From contig JAUHVS010000390.1 in assembly GCA_030424955.1 (NCBI GenBank), positions 1 to 6,071 on the forward strand: a DNA stretch of 6,071 nt. Direction: 5' to 3'. This DNA comes from a bacterium (GTDB taxonomy: Bacteria > Myxococcota_A > Bradymonadia > UBA7976 > UBA1532). A program made the position numbers and the translations under genes. Below are positions 5,714-6,071 of the stretch, piece after piece (within the stretch, counting starts at the first letter, position 1; each line of letters starts with the position of its first letter). The notes beneath the pieces are model-generated. The model did no database searches. It saw only the letters and a list, made by a program, of their open reading frames with translations, and was not told the origin of the DNA.

Positions 5714-6071
5714 CGTGAACCAGACGGTCCCACGAAGCCCCGCCCACGTACACCTTCCGCATCTCGCGGGAGGCGTGGCCCATCAGGTAGTCGACCGCGA
5801 CGGGGTCTTCGGCTTCGTGGGCGATGGTGGCGAAGGTCGGCCGCAGGCGGCGAAAGCCCCCGACTTCCTCGCGGGCCGCTCGCTTGGCGGTCTTCCGCCA
5901 CTGCTGGGCGAGGGTGGTCGTCTGGACGGGGCGGTCGCCGCGGAGGTGGTTGCCGTCGACTGGGGTGCCCGTCTGGCTCAGAAACACGAGGTCTTCGTAC
6001 TCCTTGGCGGCGGGCTTGACTCGCTCGCCGATCGCGGCCTGGATGGCGTCGATCGTCTCGGGCCAGAGCGG
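5610..6071 (-). CDS. Tyrosine recombinase/phage-type integrase, C-terminal catalytic part (5' end beyond window)
   Basis: The frame enters from the right edge with PLWPETIDAI and runs 153 codons to TAG at 5612-5610. In partial-protein numbering, box II is FRRLRPTFATIA (73-84) with arginine R77, LMGHAS (97-102) gives H99, and KVYVGG (106-111) gives the nucleophile Y108, followed by VREWYL and a 24-residue tail. This order (arginine, His, Tyr about 31 residues apart) is diagnostic of tyrosine recombinases, which cut and rejoin DNA during integration and excision. The HisII position holds R74, and the usual HTF after the arginine is PTF. The N-terminal core-binding domains and the first catalytic arginine are off-window. 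The gene ends about 90 bp from the truncated carboxykinase-like gene, typical of integrases located beside their attachment site. Its GC content is slightly lower than that of the backbone genes. Confidence 0.88.
   Translation of the reverse strand, partial: PLWPETIDAIQAAIGERVKPAAKEYEDLVFLSQTGTPVDGNHLRGDRPVQTTTLAQQWRKTAKRAAREEVGGFRRLRPTFATIAHEAEDPVAVDYLMGHASREMRKVYVGGASWDRLVHVTDRVREWYLLRGDVSQAGPRPGDGADEVQTGWS

Noticed and set aside
2893..5718. A 941-codon open frame on the plus strand opposite the lipoprotein, intergenic region and carboxykinase-like gene
   Set aside because: It is antisense to conserved coding sequence, its translation is low-complexity Pro/Ala/Arg/Gly/Val-rich, and long stop-free antisense frames are expected at this GC content.
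5610..5987. Integrase starting inside the window at the GTG at 5987
   Set aside because: The frame stays open to the window edge with good family-like sequence (PLWPETIDAIQAAI), so the GTG is an internal valine codon.
1..6071. tRNA, rRNA or CRISPR array
   Set aside because: No tRNA-like cloverleaf ends, no rRNA signature, and no regularly spaced identical repeats separated by unique spacers; the only tandem repeat is the coding Gly-rich tract.

Overview
The window is very GC-rich, with GC-dominated third codon positions. Its backbone genes look like those of a myxobacterium-type or related (Myxococcota/Bradymonadota-like) organism. Three things suggest this: a secreted lipoprotein with a long GGxGG spacer behind its lipobox, a TonB-dependent receptor directly downstream of it, and a large protein resembling pyrophosphate-type PEP carboxykinases. 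The taxon is an inference from style and family memory; no marker gene is present. All substantial genes lie on the minus strand, so they read from right to left.

Layout from high to low coordinates. (1) 5610-6071: the C-terminal 153 codons of a tyrosine recombinase/integrase that runs off the right edge. (2) About 5510-5713, plus strand: a short open frame resembling the end of a winged-helix/excisionase-type DNA-binding protein, converging on the integrase. (3) About 5520 down to 3493: roughly 2 kb of undamaged frame encoding the C-terminal part of a large conserved enzyme, most likely a PPi-type PEP carboxykinase. Its conserved sequence begins abruptly in mid-protein at a STVSGGGKSEIS motif, beside the integrase end. 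(4) 3213-3492: a gene-free 280 bp region with hairpins and possible promoter sequence. (5) 1794-3212: a lipoprotein with a Gly-rich tether and a likely beta-propeller-type domain. (6) 1-1786: a TonB-dependent outer-membrane receptor, start and plug complete, last barrel strands cut off by the left edge.

Genes 5 and 6 are 7 bp apart and almost certainly form one operon for outer-membrane uptake, probably of a siderophore or other metal chelate. The right third looks like the edge of an integrated element. The integrase sits about 90 bp from the point where the carboxykinase-like gene loses its N-terminal half, and a plus-strand DNA-binding gene appears to be cut at the same point. The main hypothesis is that an integrase-bearing element inserted inside the carboxykinase-like gene, leaving one half here and the other beyond the far end of the element, outside this window.
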